Of a DNA stretch of 18,328 bases, positions 8,081-15,405 are shown piece after piece (position 1 is the first letter of the stretch; the number at the start of each line of letters is the position of its first letter). Both the position numbers and the translations under genes were made by a program. Source of the stretch: Amoebophilaceae bacterium (GTDB lineage: Bacteria > Bacteroidota > Bacteroidia > Cytophagales > Amoebophilaceae); NCBI GenBank assembly GCA_025455725.1, contig JALOLY010000015.1, forward strand, positions 1 to 18,328. The letters run 5' to 3'. The notes under the pieces are model-generated. The model was not told the origin of the DNA and did not search any database. It saw nothing but the letters and a program-made list of their open reading frames with translations.

Positions 8081-10540
8081 ATGGCCACAGAAGCACAAGG
8101 AGGTGTCATCCCTATCAATATAGAGGATGAGATGAGGGGAGCCTACATCGACTACTCGATGTCGGTCATTATTGCCAGAGCGTTGCCCGATGTACGTGAT
8201 GGCCTCAAACCTGTGCACAGAAGGGTTTTGTATGGCATGCACGACCTAGGGCTGAGTGCTAACAAACCTTTTAAGAAAGCAGCCAGAATTGTGGGTGAAG
8301 TGTTGGGTAAATACCACCCTCATGGAGATAGTTCTGTCTACGATGCTATGGTCAGGATGGCACAAGAGTGGTCGTTGCGTTACCCATTAGTTGGAGGCCA
8401 GGGCAACTTTGGTTCTATAGATGGGGATGCGCCGGCAGCTATGCGTTATACAGAGGTACGTCTGGCACGCCCGGCCGAAGAGTTACTGATGGATCTTGGT
8501 AAGGACACGGTCGACTTCCGTCCTAACTTTGACGATTCATTGCAAGAACCCGTAGTCTTGCCTGCTAGGCTTCCTAATCTGCTCATCAATGGCTCTTCGG
8601 GCATTGCCGTAGGGATGGCTACCAACATGCCTCCGCACAATCTCAAGGAAGTTGTTAGCGGTGTCATCGCTTACATTGATGACAACAATATTACTGTCGA
8701 GGGGCTGATGCAGCACATCACAGGACCTGACTTCCCTACTGGTGGCATTATCTATGGCTATCGAGGGATCAAAGAAGCCTATGAGACGGGTAGGGGTAGG
8801 GTGGTGGTGAGAGCTCAGGCAGATATAGAAACAACCGCTTCAGGCAAGCAACAAATCGTTGTGACCTCCATTCCCTATATGGTCAATAAGTCGGTAATGA
8901 TTGAGAAGACTGCCCAACTCATTAATGACAAGAAGATAGAAGGTATTTCAGATATCAGAGATGAGTCAGATAAAGATGGATTGCGTGTGGTATACGAACT
9001 GAAAAGGGATGCACTGGCTAATGTGGTACTTAATAATTTATACCAACAGACTGCGTTGCAGACTTCTTTTGGAGTGAACAATGTTGCACTGGTAGCAGGT
9101 AGGCCACAGCTCCTCAATCTCAAGGAGCTCATCCAGCATTTTGTAGCGCATCGGCATGAGGTGCTTACCCGGAAAACACAGTATGAGCTCAACCAAGCAG
9201 AGAAAAGGTTGCACATCTTGGCAGGATACTTGATCGCGCTGGATAACTTAGATCATATTATTGCACTGATTCGCTCTTCGGAAGACCCTGAAAAAGCCAA
9301 AGAAGGTCTAATACAGGGTTATGGCCTCAGTGAAATACAAGCGAGAGCTATTCTGGACATGCGCCTACAGCGTCTCACCGGCCTGGAGCGAGATAAGATT
9401 GCTGGCGAGCACGAGCGAGTACAGCAGCTTATTCAACAGTTTCAAGCCATTTTGGCTGATAGGGCACTGCGCATGCAGCTGATCAAAGAGGAGCTAGAAA
9501 ATACGAGAGAGCTTTATGGCGATGACCGCAGAACGACCATTGAGCACGACGTTAATGAACTCACCATCGAAGACATGATGCCTGATGAGGAGATGGTCAT
9601 TACTATTTCTAACGAGGGATACATCAAAAGGACACCACTAGCAGACTACAAAACACAAGGGAGAGGAGGTGTAGGGGCACGTGGTGCTGCGACCAAGCAG
9701 GACGATTTTACCGCGCATTTATTTGTAGCCTCTTTGCATAATTACCTACTTATCTTCACAGCGTTTGGACAGGTGTATTGGAAGAAGGTCTATACAATTC
9801 CAGAAGGTAGTAAAACGGCCAAAGGCCGGGCTATTCAGAACCTGATTAACATAGCGTCAGGTGATCAGGTGAAGAGCATCATAAAAGTCAGGAGCCTAGA
9901 GGACACGGATTATGTGGAAAATCACTATGTGACCATGTGTACCGAGCAAGGCACTATCAAAAAAACCCCCCTGGCTGCTTATGCCAGGCCACGTGTCAAT
10001 GGTATCCATGCTATCCATATCAATGACGGAGATCAACTACTCGAGGCAAAGCTCACCGATGGCAATAGTCATATTATTATGGCCCTGAAATCAGGTAGGG
10101 CCATTCGCTTTCATGAGCAGGATGTGCGGCCCATGGGTAGGGTAGCTACCGGTGTGAGGGGTGTTACGCTAGCTAGTGAAGACGATCGGGTGGTAGGATT
10201 GGTAAGCATCCATCAGGACCAGGATGATCTGTTGGTAGTATCTGAGAAAGGCTTTGGCAAGCGTTCTTCCGTAGAAGACTATCGCATTACCAAACGAGGA
10301 GGTAAAGGTATAAAAACACTGCAAGTCACAGAAAAAACAGGCGCGTTGGTGGACATCAAGGCAGTGAAAGATACAGACGAGCTTATGATTATTAACCAGT
10401 CAGGGATTACTATTCGAATCGCTGTAGCAACCTTGCGTGTGATGGGCCGGGCTACACAGGGAGTACGCTTGATTCGTTTGGAGAAAGGAGACATAATTTC
10501 CTCGGTGGCCAAAGTAGAGGCCAGTGATCTTACTACCTGA
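8081..10540 (+). CDS. gyrA: DNA gyrase subunit A
   Basis: An 819-residue type IIA topoisomerase A subunit. The N-terminal block (PINIEDEMRGAYIDYSMSVI, then ALPDVRDGLKPVHRRVLYGM) leads to the catalytic tyrosine Y123 in AAMRYTEVR, which forms the covalent link to DNA. The quinolone-determining positions are Ser84 and Asp88 (matching E. coli Ser83 and Asp87), the residues found in susceptible enzymes. A coiled-coil tower region spans about 370-480. The C-terminal beta-pinwheel starts near residue 500 with MMPDEEMVITISNEGYIKRT and carries the GyrA box QGRGGVG at about 526-532, which separates GyrA from ParC and supports DNA wrapping and negative supercoiling. A later RGGKGIKTL block is another blade motif. 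Length is close to other Bacteroidota GyrA proteins, although there is no long acidic tail. gyrB is not in the window. Confidence 0.96.
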   Translation: MATEAQGGVIPINIEDEMRGAYIDYSMSVIIARALPDVRDGLKPVHRRVLYGMHDLGLSANKPFKKAARIVGEVLGKYHPHGDSSVYDAMVRMAQEWSLRYPLVGGQGNFGSIDGDAPAAMRYTEVRLARPAEELLMDLGKDTVDFRPNFDDSLQEPVVLPARLPNLLINGSSGIAVGMATNMPPHNLKEVVSGVIAYIDDNNITVEGLMQHITGPDFPTGGIIYGYRGIKEAYETGRGRVVVRAQADIETTASGKQQIVVTSIPYMVNKSVMIEKTAQLINDKKIEGISDIRDESDKDGLRVVYELKRDALANVVLNNLYQQTALQTSFGVNNVALVAGRPQLLNLKELIQHFVAHRHEVLTRKTQYELNQAEKRLHILAGYLIALDNLDHIIALIRSSEDPEKAKEGLIQGYGLSEIQARAILDMRLQRLTGLERDKIAGEHERVQQLIQQFQAILADRALRMQLIKEELENTRELYGDDRRTTIEHDVNELTIEDMMPDEEMVITISNEGYIKRTPLADYKTQGRGGVGARGAATKQDDFTAHLFVASLHNYLLIFTAFGQVYWKKVYTIPEGSKTAKGRAIQNLINIASGDQVKSIIKVRSLEDTDYVENHYVTMCTEQGTIKKTPLAAYARPRVNGIHAIHINDGDQLLEAKLTDGNSHIIMALKSGRAIRFHEQDVRPMGRVATGVRGVTLASEDDRVVGLVSIHQDQDDLLVVSEKGFGKRSSVEDYRITKRGGKGIKTLQVTEKTGALVDIKAVKDTDELMIINQSGITIRIAVATLRVMGRATQGVRLIRLEKGDIISSVAKVEASDLTT

Positions 10541-10692
10541 TTAGGTATGCTATTGACTTCTTATGTACTGCCATTGCTCTTTACTTCCTTTACCTAGTAC
10601 TTCGCACTGGCTGTACCACTTTTCTAGTTTCTTATTACTATCATGTGTTTGGGGGGCAAGAGGCTCTTTTGAGTACTTTCTCTCTGTTTTTG
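10541..10692. other. Spacer between gyrA and transposase remnant
   Basis: No gene is visible. It should include the gyrA transcript end and perhaps one end of the decayed insertion sequence. A GGGGGG run at 10651-10656 followed by the small palindrome AAGAGGCTCTT (10658-10668) is the most distinctive piece, but I could not match it to an inverted copy at the other side of the transposase. Confidence 0.4.
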
Positions 10693-11500
10693 TTACGCTT
10701 TCGACATGATGCTCCCCAGGAGTCTGTACAAGTTACAAGTGATAGCCTCTAGAACATGCTGACCATGGGACTTAGCCATGCCTACATACCTAGTACCCAA
10801 CCAAGCGCTTTATACTTCCGAACACCCGCTCTATTCTATAGCAACTACGACCCATCAGCCGGTTGCATCGCTTTGCTCAGACAGACAGGAGCCTTGTGTT
10901 GGATACCGCTTCGTCAACTTCTTTGGCGTCATAGTTGATCCGTTTTTGGCTGAACCATCCTCTGTCCACTAGGATCCGGCTACCTGCAGGGAGTATTACT
11001 CGATCAAGACTGGATGCCATATACTGCCCATCATGGACGTTGGTAGCAGTGGTGTGTACTGCTAGGACAAGCCTGTCTCTTCGGCTGCCAAGTAATGACG
11101 CTTGTGGCCATACTGCAGCTTACCTCCCTTTTTGGCTCAACCAGCTTCTCGATCTATGCCAGGCTTCACTTCTTTGGTGGGAGGGGTCTTGGGGTGCTCT
11201 GGAAACATATAAGGGGACTTTCCCTGAGCTTTACTAGCCGTAGGCGTGATAGCAGCATCGATCATGCCGCCGCCTTGCTGTATGTAAACGCTTCGCTGCA
11301 CAAGTCGTCCGTTGCGTTGAAACAGCACAACCTGTGTATGACTCTTCTCTCGGATAGCTCGCTTCTAGAATGGCTGAGCATGTGCTATAGTCAAGTACGG
11401 TGTTTTTCCACGCGTAAACCACAAAAGGCACTCGCAGACCAGGTATCATGGACCCATGTCAGAGAGATATTACCAGGTCTGTAGCAGTATCATCCTGAGT
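10693..11500 (-). pseudogene. IS5-family DDE transposase pseudogene
   Basis: Read on the minus strand, the three frames together give an IS5-type transposase. In order: NTVLDYSTCSAILEA (N-terminal 'DHST' region, about 11360-11400); LLFQRNGRLVQ..GGGMIDAAITPTA with the first catalytic Asp codon at 11257-11259; KKGGKLQYGHKRHYLAAEETGL; VLAVHTTATNVHDGQ; SRILVDRGWFS with the second Asp codon at 10964-10966; RIERVFGSIKR with the Glu codon at 10829-10831; and the C-terminal signature WLGTRYVGMAKSHGQH, ending at TAA 10693-10695. Lesions are a frameshift near 11320, TGA at 11137-11139, a frameshift near 11065, TGA at 10877-10879, and another frameshift near 10800. The left limit is firm; the 5' limit is approximate and the N-terminal helix-turn-helix region looks eroded. 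It cannot make a working transposase. Confidence 0.87.
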
Positions 11501-11586
11501 AGTGCCAAGAATTATAGGCACGCCTAAGCAAAAAAATAGAACGCCTTCTCCGTGGGTATCAACTTTAGAACCGTGCGTGCCGCTTC

Positions 11587-11607
11587 TTGGGAGAGTACTA
11601 TTCCCAA
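11587..11607 (-). terminator. Possible dapD terminator hairpin
   Basis: TTGGGA (11587-11592) and TCCCAA (11602-11607) form a 6-base stem with a 9-base loop, 28 bases past the dapD stop in its direction of transcription. No T-run follows on the minus strand, so the terminator call is tentative. Confidence 0.3.
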
Positions 11608-11618
11608 CAACACGTACA

Positions 11619-11632
11619 GACTGTAGACAGTC
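11619..11632. repeat. Palindrome GACTGTAGACAGTC
   Basis: Perfect 6-base arms (GACTGT and ACAGTC) flank a 2-base centre immediately after the dapD stop codon. It may act with the neighbouring hairpin in ending transcription, or may be a binding site or chance. Confidence 0.3.
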
Positions 11633-11634
11633 GT

Positions 11635-12453
11635 CTAAACACTGATATTGTAGTCTCTCAACGCATCGTTGAGAGAAACTTTGCGTTCAGTCTTATCCGT
11701 TCTTTGACCGATAATCAAGGCACATGGTACATGGTATTGGCCTGCAGGAAACTGTTTGGGTAAAGTACCTGGTATTACTAAGGACCTTTCGGGTATGTAG
11801 CCTCGATATTCTTTAGGGTTATCTTTTTGAGTGACATCGATAATTTTTGTGCTGGCTGTTAGGGTTACGTTGGCTCCAATCACTGCTTCTCGCTGCACAT
11901 GAATACCCTCCACAATCGAACATCTAGAACCAATAAATACACCATCTTCAATGATGACGGGGGTTGCCTGAACAGGCTCCAGAACACCCCCGATAGTGGT
12001 GCCTGCACTGACGTGGATATGTTTGCCTAGCTGGGCACAACTGCCTACTACAGCGCCTATATCTACCATCGTTCCTTCATCGATGTAGGCTCCGATATTG
12101 ACATAAGAAGCCATAAGTACGACGCCACGCTGCAGAAAAGAGCCATACCTGGCCACTGCGGGAGGTACTACCCGCACATTCAACTCTTTAAAGTTTTGCT
12201 TTAAAGGAATCTTATCATAAAAAACTAGTGGGCCTGCCGTTTGCACTTCCATATTTCGAATCAGAAAGTAGAGAAGCACTGCTTTCTTGGCCCAGTCATT
12301 GACTTGCCAACCTACTTTGCTGGGTATGGCCACCCTTTGCTTACCCTGATCTAACGCATCAATGACTGACTCAACGGCTGCTTGTACTTCTTTCTTTTGC
12401 AGGATCGCCCTGTCTTCCCAAGCCTCTTCAATCATTTTGATGCGTGATTTCAT
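11635..12453 (-). CDS. dapD: 2,3,4,5-tetrahydropyridine-2,6-dicarboxylate N-succinyltransferase
   Basis: A 272-residue protein with an N-terminal helical domain (about 1-95) and a left-handed beta-helix domain (about 100-240). The block VVGSCAQLGKHIHVSAG (136-152) followed by IGGVLEP (154-160) is the DapD signature, and VFIGSRCSIVEG (172-183) is a further conserved stretch. The enzyme transfers succinyl from succinyl-CoA to tetrahydrodipicolinate in the cytoplasm, the first step of the succinylase branch to meso-diaminopimelate and lysine. Its presence suggests the organism still makes diaminopimelate, for peptidoglycan or lysine. Length is normal and no lesion is visible. The gene is alone on its strand between the transposase remnant and the metal operon. 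The ATG at 12451-12453 was chosen because the sequence matches the family from the first residues. Confidence 0.94.
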   Translation of the reverse strand: MKSRIKMIEEAWEDRAILQKKEVQAAVESVIDALDQGKQRVAIPSKVGWQVNDWAKKAVLLYFLIRNMEVQTAGPLVFYDKIPLKQNFKELNVRVVPPAVARYGSFLQRGVVLMASYVNIGAYIDEGTMVDIGAVVGSCAQLGKHIHVSAGTTIGGVLEPVQATPVIIEDGVFIGSRCSIVEGIHVQREAVIGANVTLTASTKIIDVTQKDNPKEYRGYIPERSLVIPGTLPKQFPAGQYHVPCALIIGQRTDKTERKVSLNDALRDYNISV

Positions 12454-12574
12454 TCGTGCAATACTTTAAGGTCAAGGCAGCAATTTCGCTAATTACCAAC
12501 AGGTTAACAACTGCAAAAAGGCTAATGCTTCATCAGGAATTTTTCTATGCGCCTTCTTAAGTCAGTTTCCTAGC

Positions 12575-12646
12575 TCGCTTTTAGGTCCCTTTTTGTCTCT
12601 TTCCTAGGATAGTTACATATCAGGGTGGATATCGCCTAAAAAGCGA
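12575..12646. repeat. Inverted pair TCGCTTTTAGG / CCTAAAAAGCGA
   Basis: TCGCTTTTAGG (12575-12585) and CCTAAAAAGCGA (12635-12646) are reverse complements except for one extra A. They contain the TTTTAGG half-site seen in the operator next to the repressor gene. Within the right arm, TCGC/GCGA can also form a small hairpin (12632-12646). A role as a distant repressor site is speculative. Confidence 0.35.
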
Positions 12647-12688
12647 CTTTTCAGCTCTTTTCCAAGAGACATCGTATGACTGATAACC

Positions 12689-12703
12689 ACCATTATTAAT
12701 GGT
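12689..12703. promoter_or_regulatory. 15-base palindrome ACCATTATTAATGGT
   Basis: Perfect 7-base arms around a single T. It lies 236 bases upstream of dapD and about 285 bases upstream of the repressor gene, at the edge of the A+T-rich block. The form suits a dimeric regulator binding site, but no regulator can be named. Confidence 0.35.
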
Positions 12704-12909
12704 CTAAAAGCGTTAATTAGTATCAACTAAAACATTAAACATTATATCCTATGTAATTGATAAAGAAATAGTTATAAGAATTTTACAAATAATATTTGGT
12801 GTGTACGTATACGAATAGGCTCGACCATGTTATCGAGTGATGCACCTTTGTCATCGTCTTTTGTATGACCACGAGTGTAATAACCAAGATGACAGATTGC
12901 CCCATCTAT

Positions 12910-12926
12910 TTTTAGGTAGACTAAAA
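12910..12926. promoter_or_regulatory. DtxR/MntR-type operator, box 1
   Basis: TTTTAGGTAGACTAAAA has perfect 6-base arms (TTTTAG and CTAAAA) around GTAGA. It lies 62 bases before the repressor start codon and resembles the TTAGGT-type inverted repeats bound by DtxR, MntR and TroR-like repressors. It shares the core AGTAGACT/GGTAGACT with box 2. Binding by the adjacent repressor gene product is inferred from position and form. Confidence 0.7.
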
Positions 12927-12930
12927 TTTA

Positions 12931-12950
12931 TTTTTAAGTAGACTTAAAAA
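12931..12950. promoter_or_regulatory. DtxR/MntR-type operator, box 2
   Basis: TTTTTAAGTAGACTTAAAAA has perfect 8-base arms around TAGA, ending 38 bases before the repressor start. Its centre is about 22-23 bases from that of box 1, near two helical turns, so two repressor dimers could sit on roughly the same face of the DNA. Confidence 0.72.
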
Positions 12951-12988
12951 CAGATACCTTTCGGATCTCGTAAATAAGAATACGGCCA

Positions 12989-13648
12989 ATGCACGTCAGC
13001 TACACAGAAGAGGATTATCTCAAAGTCATCTACCAGTATGTTGCAAGCGGAACAAAGGCAATGCCTACCAATGCCATTGCGGACGCTCTAAACACTAGTG
13101 CGGCGGCAGTGACGGATATGTTGCAGAAGCTACACGAAAAAGAGCTCGTGGTCTATCAAAAATATCGAGGTGTTCATATTTCAGAAAAGGGTAAAGTCCA
13201 CGCGCTGCAGGTTATTCGTAAACATCTGTTGTGGGAAGTATTTCTTGTAGAAAAGCTCAAATTTGGCTGGGAAGAAGTACATGCTGTTGCAGAACAGCTC
13301 GAACACGTACAATCTTCTTTGCTCATACAGCGGCTCGATGACTTTTTAGGTAATCCACCGTACAGTCCCCATGGAGAATCTATTCCCGATGCCCATGGAG
13401 CTTGTGCTCACAAGGTCAAGAGTGTGCTGACAGATGTGGAAACAGGTAGTGGTGGCATTGTCCTCGCTGTTCAAGATAGTACACCCCAGTTTCTCCAATA
13501 CCTTAGCAAGCGGGGTATCTACCTAGGGGCCAAAATCAGTGTGATTGAGAAAATTGCCTTTGACCAATCCATGGACATCAGTGTGGATCATCTGCCCAAG
13601 GTTAATGTATCTCAGAAAGTCAGTGACAACATTTTAATCACTTATTAA
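12989..13648 (+). CDS. DtxR/MntR-family metal-dependent transcriptional repressor
   Basis: A 219-residue regulator with an N-terminal winged helix (about 5-72; TNAIADALNTSAAAVTDMLQKL is the recognition region), a dimerisation/metal-binding domain (about 75-140) and a C-terminal SH3/FeoA-like domain (about 145-219). Ligand-type residues line up with DtxR: H79, E83, H98, E102, E105 and H106. Position 9 is Asp where DtxR has Met10, and 102 is Glu where DtxR has Cys; MntR has Asp8 and Glu99 at these places, so manganese sensing is suggested. The long C-terminal domain is as in DtxR and unlike short Bacillus MntR. Two palindromes directly upstream suggest it represses its own operon. Only 17 bases separate it from the metal-binding protein gene. 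mntR would be a reasonable name but the metal is unproven. Confidence 0.9.
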   Translation: MHVSYTEEDYLKVIYQYVASGTKAMPTNAIADALNTSAAAVTDMLQKLHEKELVVYQKYRGVHISEKGKVHALQVIRKHLLWEVFLVEKLKFGWEEVHAVAEQLEHVQSSLLIQRLDDFLGNPPYSPHGESIPDAHGACAHKVKSVLTDVETGSGGIVLAVQDSTPQFLQYLSKRGIYLGAKISVIEKIAFDQSMDISVDHLPKVNVSQKVSDNILITY

Positions 13649-13665
13649 AACTTCCACAGAAAACC

Positions 13666-14607
13666 ATGAAAATTGTAACTCTCTCTTTGCGTAGAATCTT
13701 TAATAATAGATGTCACCATATAATGCTGATTGTCTGTTATTGTTGGATGGGTTGTGATCATGATCCAAAGAGTCGATTCACAGTAGTAGCTACTACTGGT
13801 TTTATTGGAGATGCAGCGAGAAATATTGTCCAAGACCATGCAGAAGTGATTACCCTAATGGGAGCCGGAGTAGACCCACATGCATATAAAGCGACGCAGC
13901 GGGATGTAAAGTACCTACTCAGTGCAGATATCATTTTTTACAATGGATTTCACCTAGAGGGGAAAATGGCTGATATCCTACATAAGCTTAGCAAAAAAAA
14001 GCCAGTGTATGCAGCAGGCGAGGCCGTAGCGCCTGCTCAGCAACTGGTGGATCCTGATTTTTCTATAGGCATAGACCCTCACATCTGGTTTGATGTGTGT
14101 TTGTGGAAACAGGTTGTGAGGCACATGAGCAATCAGCTGCAAGCTGCAGATCCTCAAGCAGCTGCTCACTACAGAAAAAATACGGATCGCTACCTGCACG
14201 AACTAGACGAACTGCATCAAGAGACCCTGCGTGCTATTCAACAAATAGCGCATACACAACGTGTGCTCATTACAGCTCATGATGCTTTTGGGTACTTTGG
14301 TCGCGCTTATGGTATGGAAGTACGGGGGTTGCAGGGTATTTCTACCGTATCAGAGTGTGGTCTTAAAGATGTGACCGATTTGGTCAAATTTATCATTCAA
14401 AGGAATGTTAAAGCTATCTTCTTGGAAACCTCTGTGCCAGAGAGACCGTTGCAAGCGGTAGTAGAAGGCTGTAAAAAACGTGGTCACCAAGTAGCTGTGG
14501 GGGGGTATTTGTACTCTGATGCACTAGGCCAGGCAGGCACACCCGAAGGAAGCTACTGCGGAATGTTCCGATTCAATGTACAAACCATCGTTAACGCATT
14601 GAAATAA
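13666..14607 (+). CDS. TroA/ZnuA-like metal ABC transporter substrate-binding protein
   Basis: A 313-residue cluster A-I binding protein. The N-terminus has basic residues (R9, R10, R15), a hydrophobic stretch (19-28) and Cys30 in WMGC, so it is probably a lipoprotein, although the lipobox is poor. Metal ligands by alignment are H72 (GVDPHAY), H139 (IDPHIWFD), H205 (ITAHDAFGYFGRAYG) and D285 (LYSDALG). This His-His-His-Asp set is the TroA type, unlike the Glu at the third position in PsaA. TroA-type proteins bind Mn(II), Zn(II) or Fe. There is no His-rich loop as in ZnuA, which argues against dedicated zinc uptake. ISTVSECGLKD and GTPEGSYCGMFRFNV are further family blocks. Its TAA stop shares one base with the ATG of the ATPase gene. 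It should capture the metal outside the inner membrane and pass it to the permease. Confidence 0.92.
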   Translation: MKIVTLSLRRIFNNRCHHIMLIVCYCWMGCDHDPKSRFTVVATTGFIGDAARNIVQDHAEVITLMGAGVDPHAYKATQRDVKYLLSADIIFYNGFHLEGKMADILHKLSKKKPVYAAGEAVAPAQQLVDPDFSIGIDPHIWFDVCLWKQVVRHMSNQLQAADPQAAAHYRKNTDRYLHELDELHQETLRAIQQIAHTQRVLITAHDAFGYFGRAYGMEVRGLQGISTVSECGLKDVTDLVKFIIQRNVKAIFLETSVPERPLQAVVEGCKKRGHQVAVGGYLYSDALGQAGTPEGSYCGMFRFNVQTIVNALK

Positions 14608-15398
14608 TGATTCAGCGAACCGACAACCCTGTTGTGGAAATACACGACTTAACAGTCTCTTACTACAAAAAACCGGTGTTATGGGACATTAATCTCTGTT
14701 TGCCTCAGGGCAAAGTCATTGGCATCATTGGGCCTAACGGGGCTGGCAAGTCTACTTTGCTTAAAGCCATCATGGGGCTGGTGATACCAGACAATGGCTA
14801 CATCAAGTTATTTGGAAAATCACTTGATGAGGTGAGAAAGCAAGTCAGCTATGTACCTCAAAAAGAGTCCGTAGACTGGGACTTCCCTGCCTCAGTGCTT
14901 GATGTGGTTGTGATGGGGCGGTATGCCCAACTAGGTCTCTTTCAACGACCTAAGAAATTGGATCAAGAGAAGGCTTTGGAATGCCTCAATAAAGTGAGTA
15001 TGGCGCCCTTAGCTCATCGGCAGATAGCCCAGTTGTCAGGTGGCCAGCAGCAACGGGTGTTTTTGGCCAGAGCGCTGGCGCAGGAAGCCCAACTGTATTT
15101 GATGGATGAGCCCTTTGTAGGAGTCGATGTAGCTACAGAAAAGATGATCATTGACTTGCTACAAACTATGGCACGAGAAGGTAAAACCATCATCGTCGTG
15201 CACCATGATCTCCAATCTGCTGCACACTACTTTGATTGGAGTATGCTCTTAAACATGCGTACGGTAGCTGTTGGTCCTACCCAGGATGTATTGACACCTG
15301 CCTTGCTCCAAGAGACTTACGGAGGAAAACTGACTATCCTAAGTAAAATTAATGATCTACTGAAAGAACAGGAAGTCTCCCCTCGAGAGTTAACCTAG
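14607..15398 (+). CDS. Manganese/zinc/iron ABC transporter ATPase
   Basis: A 263-residue nucleotide-binding subunit. Walker A is GPNGAGKST (42-50), the Q-loop is in VPQKES (Q85), the signature is LSGGQQQRVFLARAL (143-157), Walker B is LYLMDEPFVGVD (163-174) and the switch His is in VVHHDL (H200). The stretch VDWDFPASVLDVVVMGRY (89-106) is typical of the TroB/MntB/YtgB type of metal transporters. It overlaps the binding-protein gene by one base (TAATG) and ends 7 bases before the permease gene, so the three subunits should be made together. It powers import from the cytoplasmic side. No unusual residue is seen. Confidence 0.94.
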   Translation: MIQRTDNPVVEIHDLTVSYYKKPVLWDINLCLPQGKVIGIIGPNGAGKSTLLKAIMGLVIPDNGYIKLFGKSLDEVRKQVSYVPQKESVDWDFPASVLDVVVMGRYAQLGLFQRPKKLDQEKALECLNKVSMAPLAHRQIAQLSGGQQQRVFLARALAQEAQLYLMDEPFVGVDVATEKMIIDLLQTMAREGKTIIVVHHDLQSAAHYFDWSMLLNMRTVAVGPTQDVLTPALLQETYGGKLTILSKINDLLKEQEVSPRELT

Positions 15399-15405
15399 CT
15401 AGCCT

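Larger units (their letters stand above)
11501..11634. other. Spacer downstream of dapD
   Basis: It holds two inverted repeats just past the dapD stop (both listed separately) and perhaps the eroded 5' end of the transposase gene. No open frame of note was seen. Confidence 0.4.
12454..12988. other. Divergent regulatory spacer between dapD and the metal-transport operon
   Basis: These 535 bases contain no gene. The part from about 12710 to 12800 is strongly A+T-rich compared with the surroundings. The spacer holds two operator-like palindromes near the repressor gene (12910-12950), a 15-base palindrome (12689-12703), and an inverted pair of TTTTAGG-type half-sites (12575-12646), all listed separately. 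Promoters for both dapD and the operon should lie here. Confidence 0.6.

Noticed and set aside
10651..10668. G-run plus AAGAGGCTCTT as an insertion-sequence end or gyrA terminator
   Set aside because: No matching inverted end was found on the other side of the transposase remnant, and the palindrome centre is too small for a stable hairpin.
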